Shown here: positions 48,322 to 61,801 of the stretch, in pieces
How the letters are laid out: each line of letters opens with the position of its first letter
Numbering within the stretch: position 1 is the first letter of the stretch
Origin: Rhynochetos jubatus
Lineage: Eukaryota; Chordata; Aves; Eurypygiformes; Rhynochetidae
Direction: 5' to 3'
DNA length: 64,000 bases
NCBI GenBank assembly: GCA_027574665.1
Contig: CM050662.1
Coordinates: 4,432,501 to 4,496,500 of the forward strand
Program-made: the position numbers and the translations under genes
Notes under the pieces: generated by a model
The model's input: only the letters and a program-made list of their open reading frames with translations
Told to the model about the DNA's origin: nothing
Database searches by the model: none

Positions 48322-51300
48322 GAAATATAAACTGAGAGCATTATTGATTGGGAAACGCGGTCCCCGTGCTGCATGAGTCATGTAATCCGCAATGCTTTTC
48401 AAACTTAATTTGAGAGAAGCAGAGGTACATGGAGGATGGTTTCAATTTCCAAGCAGTGCTTTTTGACCACTCATGCTTTTGAAAAGTAAAAATAATATCT
48501 TGGCTCAGAAATGACGGCAAAGCAGAGGTATTCTGCTGCTGGCCCGTTGCCCGCTTGCCCTCTTGAAGCGGAGCTTATGTATTGTGATGGAAACATAACA
48601 GCTTACCCTGCCAAGGAACAGGTCATTCCTACTGGAGCCTGTGAATGGAGTTATTGCCGCAAGTAGAAAAGTTGAACCAAATGGGATCAAAGAGATTGAA
48701 TTCTGGATAAATTTGCAATTTGGGATTACACCTGAATCTTTTTTTCTAATAGCAAAAAGCTTTCGACTCATTTTGGGGTTCCTGTCCTGGTGAAAGCATC
48801 CTGAAAATGCTAATTGAAAAAGAGATTCAGCCTGATTTTGAGGCTGAATGCACTCCAGAGATTCTTTGCTAGTGTTTTAACCATGAAGCTGTATATTCTG
48901 AGCATGTTCTCATTCAAGCCTTCTCTTCCAATTGTGTAAAACTTCTGACTTCAATAAATTCGTTGCCAATTTATTCTCATAGAAATAAAATTGCATTGAA
49001 GTTCACCTGCCAGATTTAATCTTGGGTAAGGCCCCAGAGTGCTGTAACAGTAGTTTAGAAAGTTGTCACTTTCACTGTAGTTCCTTCTGAGTCTTGGTTA
49101 AATTCTAGTTCAGGCAACTTACATCGTTTTCATTTTCATAGAAGTGTTTGTATCTTCACTTTCATACAGATAGGTCACAATGGGGAGCCCCATGATGCGT
49201 GAGCTCTTAGGATGCATGGGCAGGTTGCACATCCCATACTTTATGCATAAGAAAACAACTGGAGAACCTGGGTTACTGAGTTTTGCAGAGTTCCAAGTGT
49301 TCTCTGAAAGGTTGCGAGCATCCTTTGGGAAAAGATGGTCAAAACTAGTGGAAGTCATTGAGTGATGGAGCAACAGTGATTATTTTCTGACTATTCACAT
49401 TCATTTGTGAAGAACGGATCAAACTGGCTCCTGATGGATGTCAGTTGGCTTTTTTTAGGGATATAGCAACATATTGTCTGACATTGTGTACTCTGATTCA
49501 TAGGTCCAAGAAAGGTATGTTGGCTTTCTGGACCTGTGAATGCTTTATGTTCTTTAGCACCAGTATTTGAGAAATACTGGAAATTAGGACTGTAGGTTTC
49601 TCTACTGTGAGACTGCCTAAATATCAAAACTCTCATATATAATATAGAAACAGAAATAAATTTGTTGATAGTGGATTAACTTTTGCATCTTACAATCAAC
49701 TTTTTAGTCAGAATTACAATTTTAATGAGTTTATATATATTATAATTGTGATATATTTTGCTATAGGGATCAAAAGAAGTTTTATTTTGATTTTATAATG
49801 TTTAGTTCTAATGACAGTGTGTTTGTACCAAGGATAAGTAGCTACAATCGCTAGTTTTAGCCCCGGTTCAAAAGAATAGGCTTCTCTCAGCCTGACTCTA
49901 ATAATATAAAGATATCAGGGCTGAAGTTGCACAGTGATGGAGGTAAAGTGTGTAAATACGAGGAAAAGCAAAACAAGTGTAAAAAATGAGATACATCAGC
50001 CAATCTATCAGGTGGTAAAAATACAAAGGTTTGAGGAAGGAGGCAGGAAAGAAAGGGTTTCATACACAGAGAAGTTGGATGTGTAAGATATGTTAAGAAT
50101 AACTGCAAAAATACTCAGTGAGGGGAATTTTGTTGGAGAAAATAAGAACATTCACATAACAAGATGAATATTTCTCTTAAGGGAACAAAGATCAGGCATT
50201 AAAACCAAGGGCACTAATACTCTGTCCTGTGTACTGGGGTTTGGCAAGCTGTAATCAGAGCCTCTGTGTTTTCTGTGTCTTTGTAGTGGCGGAACAACAA
50301 TAAAATCCCCCCGCGAGCTGTAGCACCTCTTATGAACGGGAAGGGGTGGCAAGGCTAGAAAACAAAGGCAGTATTTTGGTTTCCTTTTGTCATCTCAGCA
50401 CAGGTTTTGGAAAGCTGGCTGATAGCCCTGGCCTTCGCTGCTGGAGCGGGAGCCCTGTGGCACCAGAGCTGCTCAGTGTTTGGGTCTCCAGATTCCCCTG
50501 GAGCCTCCAGCTCTACTTGTGGATGGGAGTCAGAGCCTGGCTAGAGAAGACAGGCTTGGTCATAGTTCTGCTGTAAGGTATCTTTGTCCATGTTCAGCTC
50601 TTGCCTTAAAGCCATAATGCTACTCCGTTGACTTTCATGGAGTTGGGATTTACCTTGAAGAACCCAGGGCACAGCAATGAAGGATGTGCAGGGAGAGAGG
50701 AGAAGCTGGGCACTGCCCAAGGGCCAGTCCCAGGAGCTGGCAGTGGAGACTTGTGTGCTCCTCCTGAAAACAGTTCAGCCTCTTGATTAAACACCAGTAT
50801 GGGAGGATTTCTCTATTGCTTCAATGACCGGCATCCAGATACCTCTAGCATGGAACAATGCTCAAGATACCTTGGTGTATGGGGCAGTGCTATGTAGCCC
50901 TACTGCCACCTCAGGAATTATTTCTTCCATCCTATAAAACAGGGAGTATTGATACCATCAGGAAAAGATGATTGGCAAAATGGACTATTGATTTTGCACA
51001 GTACAGCTTATTTGTATGATTTTGAGTGGGTTTTGGTCTGTGTAGAGACAGGATGTTATGTTTGGATGTTCAGTTATCAGTGTGAGTCTTTGGGGACTGC
51101 TGAGCCTCCATGACTAGCAGTAACACCCAAGACTTTACGTAGTTGGTTCCATGTACGTGAACAAATGTGGGTGTTTTAGATAGAAGCAGATTGTTGTGTA
51201 CGTAGGCCTATCTTACTGCAGTAATACTGAAGCTGGACTATATCTGAGTTATCTCCCCTGAAATCTGAAATCCAGGGAGTTATTCTGCAGTTGATGGTGA

Positions 51301-53268
51301 GATTTATACCTGCTAAAGCTGATGGGTTGTTTAGCTGTAATTGGAGGATATTTAGTGAGAACCACAGAGGTTTGGCCTGTGGGATCGGTAACTATGCGGG
51401 ACTACTCTGAAGCATTAAGAAGAGAGGAAGGTAATGGAAAACATGAGCCTTGCGAATACGTGTAAGGCAAGTTCTGCCTATGTATCCTCAAGAAAGGGAA
51501 AACCATGAGAATGTATCCTTCAGCGAAGACCATAGATTTCAGTCCTGTCTAGGTATAAAACAGCTTAAGGAATGCCATGAACTTCACTGAAGGGCAATGA
51601 TTTGGGGAATCTGCTTTAAAAAAAGCATAAAGTGCTATAAAACTTGCTTTTTTCAGAGTGCTGTGGAAATAGAACAAGATTCACAAGTAATTCATCTCAA
51701 GCTGTAGACTGCTGCGTAGGTCTCTGCAGCAAGAACATTAATATCTGTTAAATTCTCCAAATTAGCTTAAACATTCCAGAGAAAGGATGTAATTCTCTGT
51801 TGTACAGGGAAGGAATTCACCCTTCCCCCAGTCTTTCTGCTACTCAGGGACTCGAGAGAAATACTGATATCAAGTCAACCTGGGTTTTTTTCCCCCTTTA
51901 GTAATCGTGTCCAGATTGGTAGTGTCTGAAACAGGAACGGTCTGACTGAAACGGTCCCATCAGAGGACTCTTGTGTGATGGATCGGAAGGGGTCCGTTTC
52001 TGCCGGCTTGGTGGGCACCGGACGTCCAACCCAAGCTGGTAGCTTGCTGACAATCTTAACAGGGATCTGAGTTTAAGTTCACATCGTGGTTCTCAGGTTT
52101 GTGGCACGGTATCCCCCTCTTCCTGAAGCAAAACATGTAAGCTGCTTGTACTTACAGATAGGTAGAGGTGCATTACTGTGCTGAGTAATGTTTATTAATC
52201 TGGTCTGACTCCTTTCACTCATATTAAAAAGTTGCTGCCAGGATTAATTAGTTTTGGGAAAGATTTTAGGCTGTTTTGACCAAATATCTGTTGGAAGAGG
52301 AAGCAGGAAAACAGGCTCTCTGTACCTAAGAAAACTGAGGAATGGGGAGGAGAAGCACCAGGAGGAGGTTGTTAAGAAGTCATGAAATGAGTGGAATGAA
52401 CGGATTTCAAACCTGTCCAGTGTACCTGGTCTTCTTCAGCCCCTTAGATGGTCAGCGGTGCCATCTTGTGTTAAGTGAGCAGTAGTTTTGGGAAAAGATT
52501 GCTACAGATGCTTAAAAAAAGGGTGTTGGAAGAGCCCTGGAAAACTCCCAGTGTGAAGCCCACAGGTCTCTCAGATAGAAGGGCAGAGGATGACCAATTG
52601 TCACAACAGAAGCAAAGCAAAAGATCTTTGCAGTTCAGACACCACTTGTGCACAAGAAAGTTTAACAGTAGAGTCTTCATTTAAATTGTGTATGTTTACA
52701 TTCTGTTACAAATAGCAACAGTGCACACAGTGGATGTGCTCGAGCTTACCTGAAAATAATCATGTAGCGATGATTTTGCTGATGCATCTTATTCCAGTGC
52801 TTGACAGAGAAACAGGGAAAAAACCACCCAAAAGTGGTGAAAGCAGAAGTAGTCTTTGTACTTTCCCACCATCTCACACTGAGGAAGGTTCTGCAGTGTG
52901 TTCACTGATGCTTCCAGGGCTGAAGTAAACTGTGAGGTTGTGGCTATTTGCCCTATTACACGAGGAGTGATGTGGTTGCTAGTGTGTTTAACCATCATTT
53001 TATCAGAGCCTTGTTGGAGCATCCTGGGCAGTGGGGAACATCCTAGGCCCTCTGTCCCCTTTATTTCAGATTCCTGAGACTTTTTTTCCAAGGTGCTGGC
53101 ACAGCTGCTACTCATAGATTTCATTGTTGATGAATTCTTATGTCCTCAGCACTGGGATTTTGTATACCTAGCCCTCCTGGAAGTCAGACTGCTCGTTTGT
53201 ACCCACACAGTACTCCAACCAGCCCATGGCAAGAGAAATCCTCTTTTTTCTTGGAGAGTTATCAATAC
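48322..53268. other. Unique sequence, no gene recognised
   Basis: A repeat-free block at 48500-48780 reads like conserved noncoding sequence, with several CpGs early on. An inverted repeat, AATAAATT/AATTTATT with a 7-base loop, lies at 48953-48975. AT-rich sequence lies at 49640-49800. A minus-strand frame of 111 codons (52789-53124) has a balanced composition but no recognisable domain. Confidence 0.45.
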
Positions 53269-53416
53269 TCATAGAATCACAGAAAGGTTTGGGTTGGAAG
53301 GGACCTTAAAGACCATCTAGTTCTAACTCTCCTGCCATGGGCAGGGACACCTTGCACTAGACCAGATTGCTCCAAGCCTCATCCAGCCTGGCCTTGAACA
53401 TTTCCAGGGATGTGGC
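53269..53416 (-). mobile_element. CR1 LINE, short 3' end fragment, minus strand
   Basis: It begins 'tcatagaatcacagaaagg', continues 'tttgggttggaagggacctt' and 'aaagaccatctagttct', and ends near 'gccttgaacatttccaggga', where similarity stops (about 53416). This is a 5'-truncated copy of about 150 bp, with the tail octamer region kept at the left. Confidence 0.92.
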
Positions 53417-56400
53417 AAAATCTCCATGCCAGTGTAACATTTCCCTGCTTTACACCTGTAATGTAGTGCTCCTTTAAAATTCTTCTTTGCATACATTCTT
53501 TACTGAAGTATTTGTACACATACATCTCCTCCACACCAGCTCCTGCAGTTAGGTTACATCCAGAAGTTTATCTGAAGAGCAGCTAAACCCTTTGCCTAGG
53601 AGCTGCCCTCTCTGAGCTTGCCCATACCTGGAGTGTCCTGTCTTAGTATGGATGATTCCTGACCCAACACCTGGGCACTCCGCAAATCCAACAGCGATTC
53701 TGTGGTGACCTCGTACCCCACCTGGGGAGGTGGGATGGGGACGTTTTGGGGTTCCAGGAGGAGGCCGGTGAGAGGTGGTGCACATGCAGCCACGTGCATT
53801 TCTTGCACTGCCCTGCAAACAGATGGAGAACAGAAATTAAGTCACCAAATCTATGTTTCCCCTCTTTGCCACCCCAGCAAAGCTCGTTTTATACCTGAAA
53901 GCTGCCAGAATGCCTCTGTGTCCTGCAAAGCAGCATTTCCTATGACCACGGGGGTGGGTTGTAGCTGGACCCGTAGCTGGGTACTGCCCACACTCAAAGC
54001 AGAGGAGCTTGACACAGAAAATAAACAGAGAAGCTGTGCTCCAAGACATTCTCAGTTGCACTTCCAGCACAGGGTTCTTCATGTTGTGCTTTTAATGACC
54101 CTTTTTTGTGAGAAAAGTAGTAGGTACTATAGTATGGTGGTGTGTTTATTATTGAAAATGGTTCTTTACTAACTCTCTACTTAGTAGTACTGCGGTAGCA
54201 ACTAGTGTCCCCAGTTGGGTTGAAAACTCTGTCTTGGGAAGAGAGTAGAAAATGATTCCCACTCTGAATGCTGAACTCGACATCTAGGGAGAATAAGACA
54301 CTACCCATCACTGTTCAGAGGTGATGAGCTGAAGATGGGGCTGAGGTCTTTGCAACCAGTATGTGACTTCCTCACCCAACTCTCTGCAGTTTATGAGGGA
54401 TCTTAAATGAGTCATCCAGGATTTTTAGATTTTTGGTTTTCTAGGAAAAAGACTGATTTTTAAGGAAAGCTAACATAGAGGGAAAAATACAATTGAAAAG
54501 AAAATCGGATTTTCTATTGTGGAAAAATCTTTAGTGAAAGTGATTTAGGCATCAGAGGTTGTTTTAAGGCATTTTGGGTTTTTAACAACCAAGACTATTT
54601 TCAGCAGAACCAGGGTGGTTTTTTTGTTCTAGCTGTTGACCAAGTTAGAAATGCTTAGATAGATAAATTTTAACTAGGTTGACCTGTTAGGGGTCTTTTG
54701 CCCTCAAATGGAGATTTCAGAGCTGACGGCCGGTTTCCGCCATTCAGCCTGGCAGCTCCCTAAGACACGTGAGGTTTCCGCACCGAGGGCTGACTGCAGG
54801 CGGATGAATCCCTGCATAACTGTCTGTGCACTGAAGCCTGACTTCAGTGTGAAGAACTTTGTGGAATGAAACCTCGGCGAATCAGACCTTCACATGGCCA
54901 AGTCAGTCCCTGGGAGATCTGAAAAACACAGAGCCATGCAGATGAGAAGGGGGTTTTGGTTAAGGGGTGTGCTGGCCCTGAAAGTTCATGACTGTACAGG
55001 GAAGGCAGCTTAGGCTATAGAAGAAGTGGAAAAACCCCCAAAAGATGCTAGAGGATCTGTGGGATTAACATTTCTGAGTGTGGAGGATTATGTTGTATGC
55101 ACAAGTTTCTCTAGATACAAATCCCAAGTCAGTAAACAAATACAGTGGTAGGACTCGCCTCTTCGGGAGACCGGTAGAATGGGATGCAGGCAATGAATAA
55201 AACGGAGTGAAGAAGTAATTAAACCAAATACTGCTGTGATAGTGAAGGAGTGCTGCTGCTACCATACAAATGGTGGGCTTCTGTGGATGACTGTTTTTGG
55301 AAAAGGAGAGGGTTCTACTGCTAGCCAAGCAACTGTGTCCATTTGTTTTCCCCAAATCATAGACATGAAAAGTTTCATTTGCTGTGGCACATCTAATGTA
55401 ACTCAAACCAAAATGTTAATTTTGGGACACCTGGAAAGTAAATATATATGGTGTAAGGGATCTGGCACTAAGAGGCACCATCATATGGCAGGCACACAGT
55501 CCTTGTCTTTGCCCAGAATCACCGAGCATCTTCTTCCAGCCTCCTTGGCAGAAGATGCCGGAGGCACACCTATTGGCAGGGTGGTCTGCAGTTAATTTCT
55601 GCCCATGTACCTGGAGGGACCAAACAAAAGTCTTAGTGGAACTAAACCACTCTGTTTCCAGCTGATGCATAGTTCAGTTTCTACCTCATGCCCCCGATGA
55701 GCTCTTCAAGAAAGAGTAATTCCAGTTCAGTGCTATTTATCCCTCCCACTTGGAGCAGTGTGGCAAACCTCCAGCTCGTCTCTGCTGTCCCCGGAGGGAT
55801 CTGCTCTCCCTGGGCTGGGTGCCAGGCGCTGGCTGGGGGCCCGGCTGTGATTAGGGTATCGCTGCAGCAGCATCTCTTCCCAAACACAAACACACCTCTG
55901 GGGAATGCCCGATTCAGCTGCAATAGCCACAGCGGAGATGGTATTTGAGTAACGTCACTTTGGCCGCTAGCCATTTCAGCAGATGATTTATTATTTTCTG
56001 TACGAATCTGCCTTTAAAGCTTCTCATATAGTGTTACGGATGATATCACTCAGTGTTAAGTACTTACAAGATCTGTTTCAACCTCTGAATGTATGCAGAG
56101 ATACGGTCTTGGCAAAAATAACACTCGTGTCCTCTCTGTTTATTGGTATGATGTGTAGCTTGTGCCTCTCCCTTGCTGGGTTGAGAAAGTAACATTTGCA
56201 GCTATTACTGTGTGCTCTCCTTTTCTTTTTCTGCCAGCATCTAGGAGTGGTGATCCAGACCTTTTTACAATTGTTATGTGCTGTAGGTGATTGCAAGTAC
56301 TGTAGAAGTATAAACAATGGACTTTGGAGACCCATGTGTGAATGTCCGGATGGTAGACATGGAAGCCGCCCTTCCCTCGGGTGGATGGGCACACTGTAGG

Positions 56401-59400
56401 ACGAGGGTGATGTGGCCAAAGATGCTCAGTCCGTGAGGTGAGCAAGGGAGAGAAATGGGTTTCTGCTACCGAAGGTCAGAAGTGAGTTACTAACCTGGAA
56501 AGGAAGGATAAGAAATTGTGTGTCAAAAACGATGCCTTGGAGCCTTTTGGGATTACTCCCAGGATGATGTAGTTTGGATCTCCTCCCCTCCTTTAGGGTT
56601 GGCCTGGGTTGTACTGGGTTACGCACTGGGACGTCCTGTAGCTCTCACTGGTTTTTAATGCAGAATAGATCAAATATGCCAGCCTGAGAGTGGAAGTTGT
56701 TCCTATATCGGCATCTCTTCCTCTCTACTAAAAGCTTGGGGTTTATTTTCACTTTTAGTGCTTGGAGCAATTGGAGCCGTCGGAGCTGAGGAGGTTTATG
56801 TGTGTTCTTGCCTCTACCTTCCGTGCCAGGCCCCTGGGTGTGGGTGGTCACAGTGGACCTCACCGCATGCTGTTGTGCCAAGCCCATGTTCCTCTGGGTG
56901 CCAGGGGAGCAGGACTGGGGAGAATGGGGAGCAAGACGGGGTGTGAGCACATGTACTCTGCTGTGCAGCACATCAGTGTGCATCTTCCAGTGACACTTGA
57001 TGGCAGGAAAATCGATTTCTCAGCCCAGTGCAGCTCGGGAAGAGAAACATTTAAAGCATGCTGCAGAATCTAATCTTGCACCTTGCAGTGCGTTTTCTGC
57101 CTCCCATTGCACCTATATAAAGTATTACCTGGTCACGATTCTTTACTGATCTGCACTTGTGGAAGGTGTTCACAGCCCTTTTGTTGAGAACGAAGGCTTA
57201 GATCTGCTGTGATTAAAAAAAAAACCTAGAAGGACAAAAATCTCCGTTGAATTCCAGGGTTTGCTGTGAGCTTACAGGAAGGCATGGTGGTAATACAGGA
57301 ACAAAACCAGATATGCAGTCTGGGGCGTGTGGAGTTAACTTGTTTTTTGACAGGAAAAGAAGGAGTTAATAGGTGTCTGGAGAAAATCTGGAGGGCTGGT
57401 ATTCTCATGGATGCTCCAGTTATGCATTCCTGCTGCAGCAAATAAAGGCTGAGCAACTGCGGAATCAGGCTGAGTCTGCCCATACCCCAGTCTGAACAGC
57501 ATGGATTTGCTCAAGAAGGGAAGTTACAATTACTCATGCAAGGTCTCAGGAAAGATTAATGGCTGTATATCCAACTCTTCTCGTAGCCCATTAATCTTCA
57601 CTGCAGTTAATGAATCTTTATTGATTCTGTAAGATCAGGTAATTTCCATTTCTTTCATTGAGGTGTCTTAAGTACATCCATATCTACATTTTATCCAGTT
57701 AGCTCTTCGCATGTCTGACCAGCTCTGGAAGAAGTAAGATGGACCAGAGTTGTCATTGATGGATTCACTGGTCAGAACCTGGGCTGAGCGGTTTTGTCAA
57801 ACTGAGCTGGTGGAAAACTAATCCAACAGAAACATGGATTTTTTCCCCCCTGCATTGCCACCTTGAAATGACTCAGCAGACGTTCCCCTCGGTACTGGTA
57901 CTGGCCCAAGGATAGGGTCAGCAATACCCATGAATCCCTCTACAGAACATAGGCAAGAGTAGATTCATGACTGCGTTGAAAACATTGGGCTGGTAAGTAG
58001 GTATAACTAATTTTTTTATTAGTCTGGTAAAAGGAAGCCAAATACACTGGATTTTTTGAAATTTACTTTATTTTACCAAGTAGTTTGCACAAAAATTGCT
58101 GGCAAAAATCTTCAGCCTCTGTGATTTTCAGAGCTCACTTAGGGATTTGTTTTCTCTTATCATCATGTCCATGTCTTAAATAAAAATTTACTCAATCTTA
58201 TGTTCAATATGTGCAGGAAATTAACAGCTCGGTGTGCCTACTTGTACAAAACCATTCATTGTATACCCTGAATTGCCCACGACACACAGCCAGATGTCCA
58301 ACAACACTTGTGGTGCTCCACTCATCAAATGGGGACGTTTCTTCAGGGAAGTGGATCATACCTGTGACTCAGGCTGTACTATTTCATCTTGTGCACCAGA
58401 TTTTCCCATGGCAAATATTTTCTGAAAACAAATGATCACTGTGCACCAGGAATAAGAAACAAAGCAACAGCTCTTACACATACCAATAATTTCAAAGAAT
58501 CTAGCAATTACAATTCATAACTCATTTGTATGTTAAAAACTCAGTGTAATGAAGGGTGCTGTATTTCAGAGTATCACATTCTCCATATATCAGCATGGTA
58601 TCTTTTTCCTCCCAGTTCCTCTGTGTTGCATCTCTCCAGAGTACGCTCTACCCCTTCTCTTTTTGGACCAGAGGCTGTTACAGGAAGGAGGAGTATTTGG
58701 GGACCTTCAGACTACAGAAGATGGAGCAGCAGCTGGTTAAGGTAACACAACCCCATTGAACATTGTGCAGTGTAAAAACACGTGAAGAGCCGACCTGAAG
58801 AATCTGCAAGAAACAGTCCTGTATCATTAGAGACATTGGATGATCTAGTGACTTACTGCCTTTCTGAGCCCAGTTTCTGGAAAATTGTCCCTTAGTTAGT
58901 CAATCAAAAATTGTAAATTGATCATCTCATGAGTCACAAGAAGAACTGTTTGTGGAAGAAGTAAAAGTGGCTGAAGCTCATCTAATAAATGCTGGGCATT
59001 TGACTGGCACGATGGAAGCACACCAACCTGCGAATGTTAAATCTCTTACAATGGCTGTCGTCTTAGGGACAGCACTGTTCAAAACAGCTGGCAAAAAGCT
59101 GCAAAAAATGTGCCTAGAAACCACTAGTTATCCTTGTCTTATCCTCGTCTTCTGCAGGAGAAGGGAAGGGCATTGCATTTTTCTGTTTGGTGAACTGATG
59201 ACTGTGCGAACCAACAATATTATCTCTGAAGTAGCAAACTGAGCACGTGCCTTTCCTTTGAAAGACACATGGTCAGATGTCAGGCGGTTAGTTCCAGAAA
59301 ATCCAGCACATTGGATGATGTCCATACCTTCAGTTTGTCATAGAAACTTGCTGGCAGGAGGACTCTGGGAATAACACCACTCCCTCTCCCCCAGAAACAA

Positions 59401-61777
59401 AAGAAGCTCAACATACTGTTCTGAAGAAATTAAAACTGTCCCTGGTGTCTGTGCACTTGGTTTAATGGATGATGGGCAGTGTGGAACGCACCAGAGCCTG
59501 CAGTTCAGCTCATCCGCAAAACTGTGCCAGGCAACAGCAGAGAAAAACAGAAGCACTCAGTGCTTCTGTTTGAAGAACAATTATTCACAACAGACCACAG
59601 ACACACCTGACTTCACACACAGTTTAGGAGCTGATTGGATGGATGGAAATGTCTGTAATTCAGTCCTAACCTGGTGGGGTGGGTGTGCGGGCGGTGATGT
59701 GCGGTTCGGTTGGTGGCACGCCAGTCCAGGGATGGTGGGCAGGACCACAGGCTTCTGCGGGTGGTAACAGGACTCTGGGAAGGTTGCGGCAGTTTTGGAA
59801 GGTTGATTTGCTTGTGAACATTATATGTCTATGGTTTTGCAACCGTACCGCGGCTGTATTCATACTCATCGATGTCAGTACATAATGTCATATCTTTATT
59901 TTGTTGTGTGGACTTGGCAATCACTTTATTTCTGGCATTATATCTGTTAGGAATCCTGGATCGTGTGGCAGGTGTAGGCTGTTTCAATAAGGCTGTCACT
60001 GGACTGACAGGAGCGTCACTAACAGCCCCTTCTCTCCATCCCTCTGAGCACTGTAAAAATGAGGCATGGACAGCTTCAGTACTAATTCATGGCCACTGCA
60101 GCGGGGAAGTTGATCCTGCCTTCACCTGGCTTAACGGTACGGGAAGTTGTTCTCTCTTCCTCCACTCCTCTGGCATTCTTATGCCTGGATCATCAAAAGA
60201 AGCACCAGAGCAAAACCTCAGAGAAGGCGCCTGTGCTTGGTGTTGTGGGAACAGCGTGTGCTTCACCATGACTGCGAAGCCAAGGGAGTTCACTACTGCC
60301 ACCAACCCCTGTGGATGGACAGAAAGAAACATCTAATTCTAGCAACGGTGGAATTTATAGAGCAACGTCCGTGTAGCTGCAGACAGGAGCGTTGGGCAGT
60401 GCAGGAACTGGTCTGAATCCACAAAATGTTCATTACGCCTTCCTGCCGTGGGCTGGGGTACCCTTCTCATCCTCCTCCTAGGGGATGGAGGTGGGCATTA
60501 CTGCGGATGAGCTGTCGCTGCTCTCATCAGAGCCAAGGAGCAGAAGTGGCTGTGGATGCCAGAAGCCTCTCTTTCTTGTTCCAAATAGCAGTGGGCTGCA
60601 AAAGTTAACTTGAAAAAATTCCATCTCCATCCTAGAAACATGTACACATCTGGACGAGTAGTTATGAAGATTAATGTAATGCACAGGGTCAGAATTCCCA
60701 CTGACATTTACTCAGTTTGTCCAAACAAGTTAGTGGAAACCTCCTGTGAATATGAACTGCACTCTGCCGTGCTGCACAGGCATTTAACTTCTTGGATGCC
60801 AGTTTCCTTGCAGACACATCTCTAAGACTTAGTCTTTCAGTGCTGTAAAATATAATACTGTGACCAAAAAATCATAGAGACAGTGTGTAAATTTAAAGAC
60901 TTAAGTACAGAAAAATAGGCAAAATTAAGTTATCCCTATCTTGTGACCATACTTGGACCAAAAATCAGTCCTAACAAAGCCAGGTTTTCAAGGAAGGTGG
61001 GAAATGCATGTCAGCCAGACTTGGGCAAAATGTTTTTCTGTGGTAATGATCGATACATAAAACAATAGGGAAGTGCAACAGTGTCTGTGCAATATTTGCA
61101 GAAGGGCTATAGCCTCTCAAAGCATGGAGGTTGACTAGTTACCCTAGTATAAAGGACTGGTGTCTGATGCTGAGTGGTAACGGTTTTGTCTGAAAGCTGG
61201 CCATACTTCAGGTACTATCTAAGGTGTTGTTGGATCCTTCGGGACGCTGAAGATTATATAAAACCAAGATATTTTTGGGTCCTATGAGCAAGTAACACAT
61301 GCATTGGTCTCGGCATGCCGGTTTGGACTCAGCTGCTTTGAGGATATTATTTGAATTTGGAAACAGCGTTACATTTGCCATACTATAAAATCAAGAAAGT
61401 TGCTTTATTTAGCGTCTAACTCCCCCACAGTCCCTCTCACCTTTGAGAATACTGCTGTCATTACAACTGTACGAGCTGCATAACGTAGACTTTAAGTTAG
61501 TGTAAATGTGCTATGAACTGATGTGCTTATTTCCATATGGGAAGAAGCGCTATTGTCAGAGAGCGTCTTCCTGCTGGTGTCATTCCAGGCACATTGCTGT
61601 TTCCAATAATATAATGATGATAACTGATGTTCTAAAATTGACAAGGTCACAGCTCAGCAGTACGAAGGATTGACACAAAATAGGGCAAAACCATGACGTC
61701 CTACTCCCAGGTCTGCTAACGGCACAGGTATGTCATTGAAAGACAGGGCTGTTTAGTCAACTCCTTTGTCACAACAT
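53417..61777. other. Unique sequence, no gene recognised
   Basis: GC-rich patches occur at 53590-53800 and 55760-55970; the latter ends in a CRE-like TAACGTCA near 55951. Low-complexity AT occurs at 54430-54600. Frames of 113-156 codons (53702-54172, 55065-55406, 55236-55595, 59872-60336) are within or close to the chance range and have no recognisable domains. Confidence 0.45.
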
Positions 61778-61801
61778 CTGTTAATTAACAGGTTAATTAA
61801 C
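61778..61801. promoter_or_regulatory. Two adjacent GTTAATTAAC palindromes
   Basis: GTTAATTAAC occurs at 61780-61789 and again at 61792-61801, 12 bp start to start. The first sits in a perfect 14-bp palindrome, CTGTTAATTAACAG (61778-61791). The motif resembles the HNF1-type inverted half-site GTTAAT and also contains the TTAATTAA/TAATTA homeodomain core. A YY1-like AAGATGGCG follows at 61824-61832. Function is inferred from motif content only. Confidence 0.35.

Noticed and set aside
52789-53124. 111-codon minus-strand frame with balanced composition
   Set aside because: The length is ordinary for chance, there is no recognisable domain, and the nearby minus-strand donor (CAG-GTAAGC at about 52747) lies beyond its stop.
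53702-54172. 156-codon plus-strand frame
   Set aside because: It lies in a GC-rich patch with long frames on the minus strand too, and has no recognisable domain.
59872-60336. 154-codon plus-strand frame starting with a hydrophobic segment
   Set aside because: The length is within chance expectation, no family is recognisable, competing frames overlap it, and no promoter or splice context supports it.
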